Of a stretch of DNA of 18,237 nt, positions 1 through 7,844 are shown in pieces; within the stretch, counting starts at the first letter, position 1, and every line of letters begins with the position of its first letter. The stretch comes from CAYGZL01 sp964354345. GTDB taxonomy: Bacteria; Chloroflexota; Anaerolineae; Anaerolineales; UBA4823. The stretch is from positions 1 through 18,237 of the forward strand of contig CAYGZL010000171.1 in the NCBI GenBank assembly GCA_964354345.1, in the 5' to 3' direction. A program made the translations under genes and the position numbers. Under the pieces are notes generated by a model. That model had not been told where the DNA came from and made no database searches. It saw only the letters and a list, made by a program, of their open reading frames with translations.

Positions 1-4
1 TCGT

Positions 5-1219
5 ATGAAATCGAACCGTGTTATCCTGGTCATCAGCATTGTTTTCATCGCTACGATCCTGTTGACAGGCGCTTGCGCTGCAGGTTTCTTTGCCGGGCGT
101 TATGTGACATTTGGCGGATTTTTCGCCTTTGATAGCTCGCAAGGTGGTACGCCCACAGAGCAACAGACTTTATTTCGGCCTTTCTGGCAATCCTGGGATT
201 TGGCCCACAAAATTTATGTTGACCAACCTGTAGATGATGTGAAGCTGATGCAGGGGGCGATCAAAGGGATGTTAGATTCACTGGGCGATGAACACACGAC
301 TTACCTTGACCCTGCGCTGGCTAAAGAGCTGAATGCACAATTAAAGGGTCAGGAATATGAAGGAATTGGCGCCTGGGTGGATGTGCGCGGCGCATACCTG
401 ACGATCATCAGTCCGATGCCGGGTTCGCCGGCAGCACAGGCTGGTTTAAAATCAGGTGACCAGGTCATCGCGGTAGATGGTAAGGATATGACCGGCGTGG
501 ATGGCGAGTTGGTCCGCCAAAAGGTGCTTGGACCCCGCGGCACGACGGTGACATTGACGATTTTGCGGAAAAATGTAGAAAAACCCTTCGATGTCCCTGT
601 AACACGCGCCAGCATCACCACGCCTACTTATGAGAGTCGAGTTCTGGATAACAACATCGCCTACTTGCGCCTGTTCACTTTTGGGGATATGACCGCCAAA
701 GATACCAGGCAGGCGCTTGTAGATATAATGGCTCAAAATCCGAAAGGTTTGATCCTCGATTTAAGAAATAACGGCGGTGGTTACCTGGACACTGCCATTG
801 ATGTGGTTTCCCAGTTTATTAAAGATGGCACCGTTATGTATGAAGAATACGGGGATGGCAAGCGTGATGAATACAAGGCGATAGGTGGCGGTCTGGCAAC
901 AGACATCCCGTTGGTCGTCCTGGTCAATGAAGGCACGGCCTCCGCTTCTGAAATCACGGCCGGGGCGATCCAGGACCGCGGGCGTGGACAGCTTGTCGGA
1001 GTAAAAACTTACGGTAAAGGTTCTGTCCAGCATTGGATCTCACTTGTAGATGACCAGGGTCAGGTGCGCATCACGGTCGCGCATTGGCTGACACCCAACG
1101 GTCGCCAGATCAACAAGCTTGGACTGGAGCCGGATGTGAAAGTTGAGATTACTGAAGAGGACAATAACAATAATCGTGATCCGCAGCTTGATAAAGCCAT
1201 TGAGCTGTTGACGCGGTAA
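5..1219 (+). CDS. S41 family C-terminal processing peptidase (CtpA-like)
   Basis: Membrane-anchored serine protease that cleaves exported or envelope proteins near their C-termini. The 404-residue protein has an N-terminal hydrophobic anchor (about residues 6-30), a helical segment, a PDZ domain (about 115-195) with the substrate-binding loop at GIGAWV, and an S41 catalytic core. The Ser/Lys/Gln triad is visible as S313 (in GTASASEI), K338 (in TYGKGSVQ) and Q342. The S-to-K spacing of 25 and K-to-Q spacing of 4 match the spacing of B. subtilis CtpB. RNNGGGYL at 254-261 is the usual core motif. Length is normal for the family. The start lies 5 bases into the window, so its ribosome site cannot be judged, but the N-terminus reads as a natural anchor. 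It is the first visible gene of a three-protease + strand operon; the next gene starts 10 nt after its stop. Family call is firm; the exact substrate is unknown. Confidence 0.95.
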   Translation: MKSNRVILVISIVFIATILLTGACAAGFFAGRYVTFGGFFAFDSSQGGTPTEQQTLFRPFWQSWDLAHKIYVDQPVDDVKLMQGAIKGMLDSLGDEHTTYLDPALAKELNAQLKGQEYEGIGAWVDVRGAYLTIISPMPGSPAAQAGLKSGDQVIAVDGKDMTGVDGELVRQKVLGPRGTTVTLTILRKNVEKPFDVPVTRASITTPTYESRVLDNNIAYLRLFTFGDMTAKDTRQALVDIMAQNPKGLILDLRNNGGGYLDTAIDVVSQFIKDGTVMYEEYGDGKRDEYKAIGGGLATDIPLVVLVNEGTASASEITAGAIQDRGRGQLVGVKTYGKGSVQHWISLVDDQGQVRITVAHWLTPNGRQINKLGLEPDVKVEITEEDNNNNRDPQLDKAIELLTR

Positions 1220-1229
1220 GGAGAACGTG

Positions 1230-1928
1230 ATGATACTTAATTCTGGTTACTTGATCTATATGACGCCAGCCTTTTTGATTATGTTGCTGGTGCAATTCTA
1301 CGTGCGCTCGGCCTATTCTCGTTGGAGTCAGGTGCCAGCGCAGAGCCGGATGAGCGGCGCCCAGGCTGCCCAACGCCTGATCCAATATGGTGGTTTATAC
1401 GATGTCCGCATCGAGGGCATCCAGGGCCAACTGACCGACCATTATGATCCCCGCAGTAAGGTGTTGCGCCTATCGCAGGGTGTCTACCAGGGCAATTCGG
1501 TTGCCTCGCTGGCAATCGCGGCGCACGAGTTAGGCCATGCCATGCAGGATAAGGAAGGTTACTTTCCATTGCGTTTGCGAGCCGCCATGGTGCCAGCCGT
1601 CAACATTGGCTCCTACCTGGGCTGGATTTTGATCCTGATCGGCGTCATGCTCAATATGATCAACCTGGCCTGGTTGGGTCTAATCGTCTTCTCAGGTGGC
1701 GCGGCATTCGCCCTGGCAACCCTGCCAGTCGAGTTAAATGCTTCAAGACGCGCAAAGCATCTATTGACTGAATCAGGTCTGATCCTCGGTGAGCAGGAGC
1801 AGCGCGGCGTCAATAATGTGCTCAATGCTGCGGCACTGACTTATGTCGCCGCGCTGGTGTCAGCCGTCTTACAACTGCTTTACTTCGCGACCATGGTGTT
1901 GGGGATGGGCGGGCGACGGCGGGAGTAA
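1230..1928 (+). CDS. Zinc metallopeptidase, Zn_peptidase_2 family (YugP-like), membrane-embedded
   Basis: Predicted integral membrane zinc protease of 232 residues. It shows a first membrane helix (about 7-24), the zinc site HELGH (H99, E100, H103), two helices at about 125-165, a downstream LPVELNASRRA stretch whose Glu (E168) is the likely third zinc ligand, and a last helix at about 198-225. This layout and the LPVE-NASRRA motif are typical of the YugP family. AAGGAG at 1218-1223 lies 6 nt before ATG 1230, so I prefer this start to the in-frame GTG at 1227. The gene sits between an S41 and an S1C protease with gaps of 10 and 6 nt, so it is almost certainly co-transcribed and works in the envelope. 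The physiological substrate is not known for the family. Confidence 0.92.
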   Translation: MILNSGYLIYMTPAFLIMLLVQFYVRSAYSRWSQVPAQSRMSGAQAAQRLIQYGGLYDVRIEGIQGQLTDHYDPRSKVLRLSQGVYQGNSVASLAIAAHELGHAMQDKEGYFPLRLRAAMVPAVNIGSYLGWILILIGVMLNMINLAWLGLIVFSGGAAFALATLPVELNASRRAKHLLTESGLILGEQEQRGVNNVLNAAALTYVAALVSAVLQLLYFATMVLGMGGRRRE

Positions 1929-1934
1929 ATAGTT

Positions 1935-3089
1935 ATGAGTTGGCGCAGGATTTTGTATATCCTTTTTCTTTTCATCGTTGCCGGGGGAGCGAGTCTGGCG
2001 GGTGCAATCGCGGGTGGCTATGTTGTCTATCGGGCCTACCACTCGGTTGTTACGCCAACAACCGTCCTCCCGACTGCTCGTCCAGCTCTGCCATCACTCG
2101 CTACTCCGGTCGTTCAGCAATCCCTCGTTGTGAATGTCGAGTCGGGGGTGACTGAGGCAGTAGCAAAAACGGGTCCGGCAGTCGTCACCGTGTTGGCGAC
2201 TGTTCCAGGACAGGATTCATTCTTCGGTCGTTCTGCAGATCAGACCTCCAGCGGCAGTGGAGTGATTATCTCGGACACGGGGTATATCTTAACTAATAAC
2301 CATGTAATCGAGGGCGCGCAGCAGGTCAGTGTCGTGCTGGCCAATGGAGAGGAACGTAAGGTAACGATCGCCGGGGCAGACCCGTATGCGGATATGGCTG
2401 TGCTGAAGGCCGAGGGAAACATGCCAGCCGTGGCCAAACTGGGCAACTCAGACCACCTCAGACCCGGTGAGACTGCCATCGCCATTGGCTCGCCTCTGGG
2501 TGACTTCAAGAACACCGTGACAGTCGGCGTGATTAGCGCCACTGGACGGGCGGTGGATACCGGACAGGGGTACCAGATTGAGGACCTGATTCAGACAGAT
2601 GCAGCCATCAACCAGGGGAACTCGGGTGGCCCATTGATAAACCTGGCAGGTGAAGTGATCGGGATCAATACCTTAATTGTACGTGGTCAGGGGTATGGCA
2701 CTGTCGTCGCTGAAGGGTTGGGATTTGCCATCCCGGTTAATACCGCACGCGTGGTCGCCGATCAGCTCATCCAGAAAGGCTTTGTCTCGCGGCCCTACCT
2801 GGGCATCCGCTGGCAGGCGGTTACTCCCGACCTGGCGGCACGCTATGGTTTACCCGTCGAATGGGGCGTATATGTCGCCCGGGTAACCGTCGATACTCCG
2901 GCTGGTCAGGCTGGGATACAACAGGGCGATATAATCACCCAGATTGGCGACATTGAGCTAGATGAAAGCCATTCTTATATCAACGCCCTGTTTTCTTATC
3001 AGGCTGGTCAGAAGATCTCGATTACTTTAGTTCGCGATACCCAAACCCAGGTCGTTGAGGTGACTCTCGGCGAAGCGCAATCGGGTTAA
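1935..3089 (+). CDS. S1C (HtrA/DegP-like) serine protease with C-terminal PDZ domain
   Basis: ATP-independent envelope protease or chaperone acting on misfolded proteins outside the membrane. The 384-residue protein has an N-terminal membrane anchor (about 6-33), a Pro/Thr-rich linker (about 40-60), a trypsin-like domain (about 65-275) and one PDZ domain (about 286-378). The triad is H123 (TNNHVIEG), D153 (DPYADMAVLK) and S230 (QGNSGGPL). One PDZ domain and a transmembrane anchor rather than a cleaved signal resemble DegS and Gram-positive HtrA more than DegP. GGGAG at 1921-1925 precedes ATG 1935 by 9 nt. It is the last gene of the protease operon, 6 nt after the zinc peptidase. Its stop codon overlaps the stop of the convergent DinB gene (shared bases 3086-3089), and no terminator hairpin separates them. 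Confidence 0.95.
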   Translation: MSWRRILYILFLFIVAGGASLAGAIAGGYVVYRAYHSVVTPTTVLPTARPALPSLATPVVQQSLVVNVESGVTEAVAKTGPAVVTVLATVPGQDSFFGRSADQTSSGSGVIISDTGYILTNNHVIEGAQQVSVVLANGEERKVTIAGADPYADMAVLKAEGNMPAVAKLGNSDHLRPGETAIAIGSPLGDFKNTVTVGVISATGRAVDTGQGYQIEDLIQTDAAINQGNSGGPLINLAGEVIGINTLIVRGQGYGTVVAEGLGFAIPVNTARVVADQLIQKGFVSRPYLGIRWQAVTPDLAARYGLPVEWGVYVARVTVDTPAGQAGIQQGDIITQIGDIELDESHSYINALFSYQAGQKISITLVRDTQTQVVEVTLGEAQSG

Positions 3090-3577
3090 GTATCCTCCAA
3101 CCACCACCCCTGCATGTGGCGCACAGAGATAATTTCACAGGTGTGATAGCTGTTATGGGCGATCACGCCGTGCAGGACTTGAAAACGTTTTGCCCGTCCG
3201 GGAGCGTAGGGTTGGTCGAGTTCTTCAGTGCTGTATTGAGCCGCCAGGGCAGCCAGTTCGGCATTGACTGAGAAGAGGCGCTGGCAATCCGCTTGCCAGG
3301 CCTGTTCATCTCGCGGCTCTCCCGCTGGAGGCCAGCCTGTTTCAGAACCAAGCGCCTGCCGGTCAACCGGTTGACTCTGTAAACGCAGCAAGGCATATTG
3401 ATGCCAGAAGCGGACATGGTTGACGATCGCCCAGACGCTATTAAACCGCGGAGCGGGCGCCCGGGCTGCCTGTCCAGCACTCAGCCCGCTGACCGCAATT
3501 GCGATTGGGGTGAACCAGCCGTTATCCGGTCGGACGAGAAAACCCTCTAATGCCTCAGATAGGTGTTGAGCTTCCAT
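3086..3577 (-). CDS. DinB-family protein
   Basis: Small four-helix DinB/YfiT-fold protein of 163 residues. Members of this fold bind a divalent metal through three histidines; some are thiol-dependent (bacillithiol or mycothiol) transferases and many have no known role. Here H54 (in IVNHVRFW) and the H141-x3-H145 pair (in IAHNSYHTCEI) are the probable ligands. GAGG lies 8 nt before the ATG. The gene starts 10 nt after the stop of the HAD phosphatase and is probably the last gene of the arabinose operon, although its link to sugar use is unclear. Its 3' end overlaps the convergent HtrA gene by 4 bp. Family call good; function not assignable. Confidence 0.82.
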   Translation of the reverse strand: MEAQHLSEALEGFLVRPDNGWFTPIAIAVSGLSAGQAARAPAPRFNSVWAIVNHVRFWHQYALLRLQSQPVDRQALGSETGWPPAGEPRDEQAWQADCQRLFSVNAELAALAAQYSTEELDQPYAPGRAKRFQVLHGVIAHNSYHTCEIISVRHMQGWWLEDT

Positions 3578-3587
3578 TGGATAAACC

Positions 3588-4262
3588 TCAACTGATCAAT
3601 GGTACTGTGGGAGTCTGGAGCAATGTCTCCCAATCACCGGGATGCATCTGTTCGAGGCTATCAACCACCCGGTCGGCATCTTTTAGTAGTGTAACCGGGT
3701 TGGTATTGGTTACTGCCAGGCAACGCATGCCCGCTCGCCTGGCTGCTATTACCCCGGCCACCGCATCCTCAACGACGATACATCGATTGGGAACAACACC
3801 GATTTGCTCAGCCGCGGTCAGGAAGACATACGGATCGGGTTTGCTGGGTTTCCCGTATGCGGAAACAATCGCGGTGAAGTAACTCCGCAGGCTTAGCTCA
3901 TCCACCAGTACATTCACATTTTCCATCGGCGCTGACGAAGCGACTGCCATACGGACGCCAGACTGGTAAAAATGGGTCAGCCAGCGCTCCACACCCGGCA
4001 GCAGGCGCGCCTTGCCGTGAATCAACTCACGAAAAGTGCTTTCTTTCCGCTGGCTGATCTCGTCGTGTTCTGCTGGGATTGGCGGTCGACCAAGCAAATA
4101 AGTTAACACCCCCTGGTTGTTCATCCCGAAGGTGGCGCGGAATCTCTCCCGGCTGAACGGGATGTGGTAATCCTGGAGGATGATTTCCCAAGACAGGTAA
4201 TGGAACTCGCCGGTGTCCACCAAAACGCCATCCATGTCCCATAAAATACCGAAGTCATTCAT
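3588..4262 (-). CDS. HAD-superfamily sugar-phosphate phosphatase/mutase, beta-phosphoglucomutase-like
   Basis: Subfamily IA HAD hydrolase of 224 residues with a helical C1 cap (about 17-85). Motif I is DMDGVLVDT with nucleophile D9 and acid/base D11, motif II is Ser109 (VASSAP), motif III is the Lys in KPSKPDP (K141, or K138), and motif IV is E165-D166 in VVEDAVAGV. This pattern is shared by beta-phosphoglucomutases and by 2-deoxyglucose-6-P or pentitol-P phosphatases, so substrate cannot be fixed. I start it at ATG 4262, not at the longer in-frame ATG 4340, because HAD motif I begins only a few residues later and because this ATG overlaps the araD stop by 8 bases (ATGAATGA), a normal translational-coupling arrangement. 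A sugar-phosphate clearance role in the arabinose operon is an inference. Confidence 0.9.
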   Translation of the reverse strand: MNDFGILWDMDGVLVDTGEFHYLSWEIILQDYHIPFSRERFRATFGMNNQGVLTYLLGRPPIPAEHDEISQRKESTFRELIHGKARLLPGVERWLTHFYQSGVRMAVASSAPMENVNVLVDELSLRSYFTAIVSAYGKPSKPDPYVFLTAAEQIGVVPNRCIVVEDAVAGVIAARRAGMRCLAVTNTNPVTLLKDADRVVDSLEQMHPGDWETLLQTPTVPLIS

Positions 4263-4905
4263 CCTGCTGTCCATACTCCTGGGTGTAGCGCCGGTGTAGC
4301 CGGGCGACCATCTCGGGAGGGATCGGTAAGGGTTGGCCAAGTTGGAGGGCGTAATACAGGGTGCGAGCGGCGTCTTCCACCATCACCGCGGCTTTCAGGG
4401 CGGCTCGCGCATCCTTGCCAACGGTGAATACGCCGTGGTTCTTCATCAGGATCGCCGGGCTGTGGCCGATGGCTCTCACAACCTCTTGCCCGATCTCCTC
4501 GTCGCCGATTGGGGCAAACTCTCCAACCGGTATTTCACCCCCAAACTCATCGCAGATGGCAGTCAGCAGGGGTGGGATTGGCCGGCCAACCGCGGCAAAG
4601 GCGGTGGCAAACGTTGAGTGGGTATGGACGATCCCACCAATATCTGGACGCTGCCGGTAAATATACAGGTGGGTGGCGGTGTCTGATGAAGGTTTCAAGC
4701 GACCTTCGATGATATTGCCTTCGAGATCCAGGATCACCATGTGCTCAGGTTTGAGGTCTTCGTACATGACGCCACTCGGTTTGATGATAACCCAACCGCT
4801 TTTTGGATCGCGGGCGCTGATGTTGCCGGATGTCCAGGCAATCAGGTTGTAGCGGGGCAACTCCAGGTGCAGGCGGCAGATTTCTGCGCGTAGTTTATCC
4901 AGCAT
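4255..4905 (-). CDS. araD: L-ribulose-5-phosphate 4-epimerase (class II aldolase family)
   Basis: Converts L-ribulose 5-phosphate to D-xylulose 5-phosphate by retro-aldol chemistry in the cytoplasm, the last step of L-arabinose breakdown. The 216-residue protein has the class II aldolase fold. The zinc ligands are H94 and H96 (GIVHTHS) and H157 (KNHGVF), substrate contacts lie in TSGN (25-28), KPSG (42-45) and PSSD (72-75), and D119 and the near-terminal Tyr211 (EYGQ) correspond to E. coli AraD D120 and Y229. That C-terminal Tyr-Gly-Gln ending favours AraD over L-fuculose-phosphate aldolase. It is slightly shorter than the 231 residues of E. coli AraD. It follows ribulokinase by 50 nt and has a GAGGG just before ATG. 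Its 3' end overlaps the HAD gene by 8 bp. Confidence 0.88.
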   Translation of the reverse strand: MLDKLRAEICRLHLELPRYNLIAWTSGNISARDPKSGWVIIKPSGVMYEDLKPEHMVILDLEGNIIEGRLKPSSDTATHLYIYRQRPDIGGIVHTHSTFATAFAAVGRPIPPLLTAICDEFGGEIPVGEFAPIGDEEIGQEVVRAIGHSPAILMKNHGVFTVGKDARAALKAAVMVEDAARTLYYALQLGQPLPIPPEMVARLHRRYTQEYGQQDE

Positions 4906-4955
4906 AGTCCCTCGATAAGTCCGCAGCAGTGCTATACCGCCGCAGCCGTTTGTAA

Positions 4956-6629
4956 CTAAACACCTCGCACCTCGTCGCGGATCTTCTTCAGCCTCTTCAT
5001 GACATTGTTTTCACCGCGACCGAAATAGTCATGCAGGCGAACATATTCAGCATATAACCGGTTGTAGACGGCTTGATTCTCAGGGATCGGGCGGTAAGTC
5101 TCTTCTTTGAGATGGGCCATGTGTTGCGCTGCCGATAGGATGGTATCGTAACCGCCCGCTGCCTTCCCCGCGGCCACCGCGCCAAACATCGCGGATCCCA
5201 GGGCAGGCGCCTGACTGGAAGCAGATATCTTGAATTCCCGACCGGTTACATCGGCGTAAATTTGCATCAGCAATTTATTTTTTTCGGGCAAACCACCACA
5301 GGCGACCAGCTCGTACACCGGTACTCCGTTTTTCTCAAAGGCTTCAATAATCACGCGCGTACCGAAGGCGGTTGCCTCGATCAATGCCCGGTAGATGTCT
5401 TCCGCTTTGGTGGCCAGTGTCGCCCCAATCAACAGTCCAGACAGATCTACATCGACCAATACGGAGCGATTACCGTTCCACCAATCCAAGGCCAGCAGGC
5501 CGTGTTCGCCAGGTTTTTGCCTGGCTGCCTTTTCTTCCAGCAACCTGTGGATGTCTATCTGGCGTGCTTGAGCTTCCTGTTGATATTCTGCTGGGACACC
5601 GTGATCCACAAACCAGGCGAAGATGTCGCCAACTCCCGACTGGCCGGCTTCGTAGCCGAATAGTCCCGGGATGATGCCGTCTTCCACGTAACCGCACATC
5701 CCCGGGACGATATGTTCCTCTTCACCCAACACCATGTGGCAAATGCTGGTCCCCATGATCATCACCATCCGGCCAGGTTCAGTAACGGTTACCGCTGGAA
5801 CGGAAACATGCGCATCGACATTGGCGACCGCCACGGCTGTACCTGGCATCAATCCTGTCCAGGCAGCGGCCTGGGCGGTCAGGCCGCCGGCGCGCGATCC
5901 GATCGGGTAGATTATCCGTGCTAATTTCTCATCAACGACATGTTCCAGGCGCGGATCAAGCGCGGCGAAGTAGCTATCAGGTGGGTAGCCTTCCCGCTTA
6001 GACCACAGCGCTTTGTAACCAGCCGTGCAAGAATTGCGTTTTTCTTCACCAGTGAGTTGCCAGATCACCCAGTCGGCGCCTTCAATCAACCGGTCAGCCG
6101 CCTGGTAGACTTCTGGGGCTTCGTCCAGGATCTGGAGTGTTTTGGAGAAGAACCACTCCGAAGATATTTTGCCCCCATACCGGTCGAGCCAGGCTTGTCG
6201 GGTTGCCCGGGCGACTTCATTGATTTTGTTGGCCTCCGGCTGGGCAGCATGGTGTTTCCACAGCTTGACCCAGGCGTGTGGGTTGGCGCGCCATTCAGGC
6301 AGGAAGCATAAGGGAGTGCCGTCAGCTTTTACCGGCAGCATGGTGCAGGCGGTGAAGTCAATCCCCAGGCCGATCACGTCTGCTGCCGAGACGCCACTCT
6401 GGCGCAACACGGCCGGGATGGTTGTCTTAAACACCTCGATATAGTCGTTGGGGTCTTGTAGCGCCCACTCTGGCTCCAGGCGGACGCTGCTTTCAGGTAG
6501 CTTCTCGTCTATGACGCCGTTTGCGTAGGTCTGCACCGCGCTGGCGATTTCCCGCCCGTCGCTCACATCCACCAGGACGGCGCGCCCAGATTCTGTCCCA
6601 AAATCAACTCCAATTGAATATTTTGTCAT
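4956..6629 (-). CDS. araB: L-ribulokinase (FGGY carbohydrate kinase)
   Basis: Phosphorylates L-ribulose with ATP to L-ribulose 5-phosphate. The 557-residue product has the two actin-like FGGY domains. The N-terminal phosphate loop is GVDFGTESGRAVLVD (7-21), and GIDFTACTMLP (89-99) is very typical of ribulokinase. A VANVDAHVSVPA segment, a MGTS loop and the characteristic LDWWNGNRS are present, and the C-terminal ATP-binding GGLPEKN motif is intact. Length fits the roughly 560-residue family. The frame is open to 6728, but the start is ATG 6629, because it has AGGAG 7 nt upstream and lies just before the phosphate loop; the extra 33 codons would run through the stem-loop at 6675-6714 and the end of the M24 gene. 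It is followed by araD and belongs to the pentose operon. Confidence 0.93.
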   Translation of the reverse strand: MTKYSIGVDFGTESGRAVLVDVSDGREIASAVQTYANGVIDEKLPESSVRLEPEWALQDPNDYIEVFKTTIPAVLRQSGVSAADVIGLGIDFTACTMLPVKADGTPLCFLPEWRANPHAWVKLWKHHAAQPEANKINEVARATRQAWLDRYGGKISSEWFFSKTLQILDEAPEVYQAADRLIEGADWVIWQLTGEEKRNSCTAGYKALWSKREGYPPDSYFAALDPRLEHVVDEKLARIIYPIGSRAGGLTAQAAAWTGLMPGTAVAVANVDAHVSVPAVTVTEPGRMVMIMGTSICHMVLGEEEHIVPGMCGYVEDGIIPGLFGYEAGQSGVGDIFAWFVDHGVPAEYQQEAQARQIDIHRLLEEKAARQKPGEHGLLALDWWNGNRSVLVDVDLSGLLIGATLATKAEDIYRALIEATAFGTRVIIEAFEKNGVPVYELVACGGLPEKNKLLMQIYADVTGREFKISASSQAPALGSAMFGAVAAGKAAGGYDTILSAAQHMAHLKEETYRPIPENQAVYNRLYAEYVRLHDYFGRGENNVMKRLKKIRDEVRGV

Positions 6630-6674
6630 CAATGGACTCCTATGTTTATCTCGCCGTTCCAACCCATCTTCAAC

Positions 6675-6714
6675 CATCGCCAGGTAATTTTCCACCGGGA
6701 TGGTTTTGGCGATG
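6675..6714 (-). repeat. Inverted repeat between the M24 gene and araB
   Basis: Two perfect 8-base arms, CATCGCCA (6675-6682) and TGGCGATG (6707-6714), flank a 24-nt loop in the 91-nt gap between the M24 gene stop and the araB start. In mRNA this would form a stem-loop about 45 nt upstream of the araB ATG. No T-tract follows on the - strand, so it does not look like an intrinsic terminator. An RNA processing or stability element in the long operon transcript is possible but unproven; chance cannot be excluded. Confidence 0.4.
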
Positions 6715-6720
6715 CAATTC

Positions 6721-7815
6721 CTAATCAATCACCAACACATCCGGTCGTAAGATCGTCTGACCATTGATTTCAACGGCGATTGTAGGCCAGTTGTGCATCG
6801 CAGTGACGATCTCGTTGCCCGTGGTGCCCACCAGGATCGTATCTTCGGATTTTGCACCGGTGATGGAGGGATTCCAGGCATAAACCTGCCCGGCGAGGAC
6901 GGTTTCCTGCGATCCTGGAACCGCGAGGATCTCGCGCGGCTCATAACCAGCCGTGCCGCCCTGGTGGTGCAGCATCCATTCTTCGGAGAAGCCAACCGCG
7001 GCATAAGTATTGATCGCGCCTTGCAAGACGTCACCCATGGTGCGCCCGGGGCGTGTGCCCGCGATTAAGGACGCATCAACATTCGCCACTGCGTCCACCT
7101 TACGGCGTAGTTCGGAAGGCAATGGGCCAAAATGAACCAGGCGGGTGACTGAACACACCAGACCCGCTCGCCGTCCACACAGCACCAGCATTGCGTAGCG
7201 ATCCATCTTCTTCAAGGTGGGCAGTGGATGGCGAAAGAAAGAGATGCGTTGGTCGACCGCTACCAGGTTGACAATCGCCTGTACACCGCGATTCTCAGCC
7301 TCGGCTGCCACCAGACCGGCGATATTATGTTCGGTCATGCCGGGTGTGACGGCGCGCGCCGCCGCCTCCAATGCCTTGGAGCACAATCCGCCCAGGGAGC
7401 GGAAGCGTTGGCTTTCGTCGGGGGTCAGGGTCGCGCGCAAGCGTGCCATCTCGAGTGACAGATCCTTTGTGCAATCATACGCTCCATCGCTACCGAGGCG
7501 CAGACCCTGGGTGAGTTTATTGACCAGGTTGCCGGTTTCATACCATAAAGTCGTTCGGAATTCCCAGCCCTGGCGCAGTAATGACTCCTCGATTTCCAGG
7601 CGGGGGGCTTCGATATTGTTCGTGATCAGGTAACGTGCTTCGGGAGTGATCAGTAAAGATGCACTGCCGTTGGTTGTAGCGGTATTGACATATGAGGCGG
7701 CTCCACAGGTAGCCCAGGCAAAGCTGCTGACTTTTTGTAAAAGCAGAGCATCCAACTGGTACTCCGCAAGCAGTTCCTGGATTTTTTTCATTTTTAGGGT
7801 AAATTCAACATTCAT
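6721..7815 (-). CDS. M24 (creatinase/aminopeptidase fold) family protein with missing metal ligands
   Basis: The 364-residue product has a creatinase-type N-terminal domain (about 5-135) and a pita-bread C-terminal domain (about 140-345), as in Xaa-Pro aminopeptidases. Active members use a dinuclear site of two Asp, one His and two Glu. By position the first Asp is V211, the second is S222 (the SDxTR motif reads CSVTR) and the first Glu is N305 (the EPG motif reads WNPS). Only the His (HHQGG, H283/H284) and the last Glu (E324 in KSEDT) are left. It is therefore unlikely to be a normal metallopeptidase; creatinase itself is a metal-free precedent for this fold. AGAGGA lies 6 nt before ATG. It is placed between the GH42 gene (29 nt) and araB, so a role with sugars or their conjugates is plausible but unknown. 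Confidence 0.8.
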   Translation of the reverse strand: MNVEFTLKMKKIQELLAEYQLDALLLQKVSSFAWATCGAASYVNTATTNGSASLLITPEARYLITNNIEAPRLEIEESLLRQGWEFRTTLWYETGNLVNKLTQGLRLGSDGAYDCTKDLSLEMARLRATLTPDESQRFRSLGGLCSKALEAAARAVTPGMTEHNIAGLVAAEAENRGVQAIVNLVAVDQRISFFRHPLPTLKKMDRYAMLVLCGRRAGLVCSVTRLVHFGPLPSELRRKVDAVANVDASLIAGTRPGRTMGDVLQGAINTYAAVGFSEEWMLHHQGGTAGYEPREILAVPGSQETVLAGQVYAWNPSITGAKSEDTILVGTTGNEIVTAMHNWPTIAVEINGQTILRPDVLVID

Positions 7816-7844
7816 AGCTTTTCCTCTCCAAGAGTAGACGGCGA

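Noticed and set aside
1227..1229. GTG start for the zinc peptidase
   Set aside because: Only 3 nt from AAGGAG; the next codon ATG 1230 has a better 6-nt spacing.
5262..5663. 133-codon open frame on the + strand
   Set aside because: Antisense to the C-terminal domain of araB, no family features.
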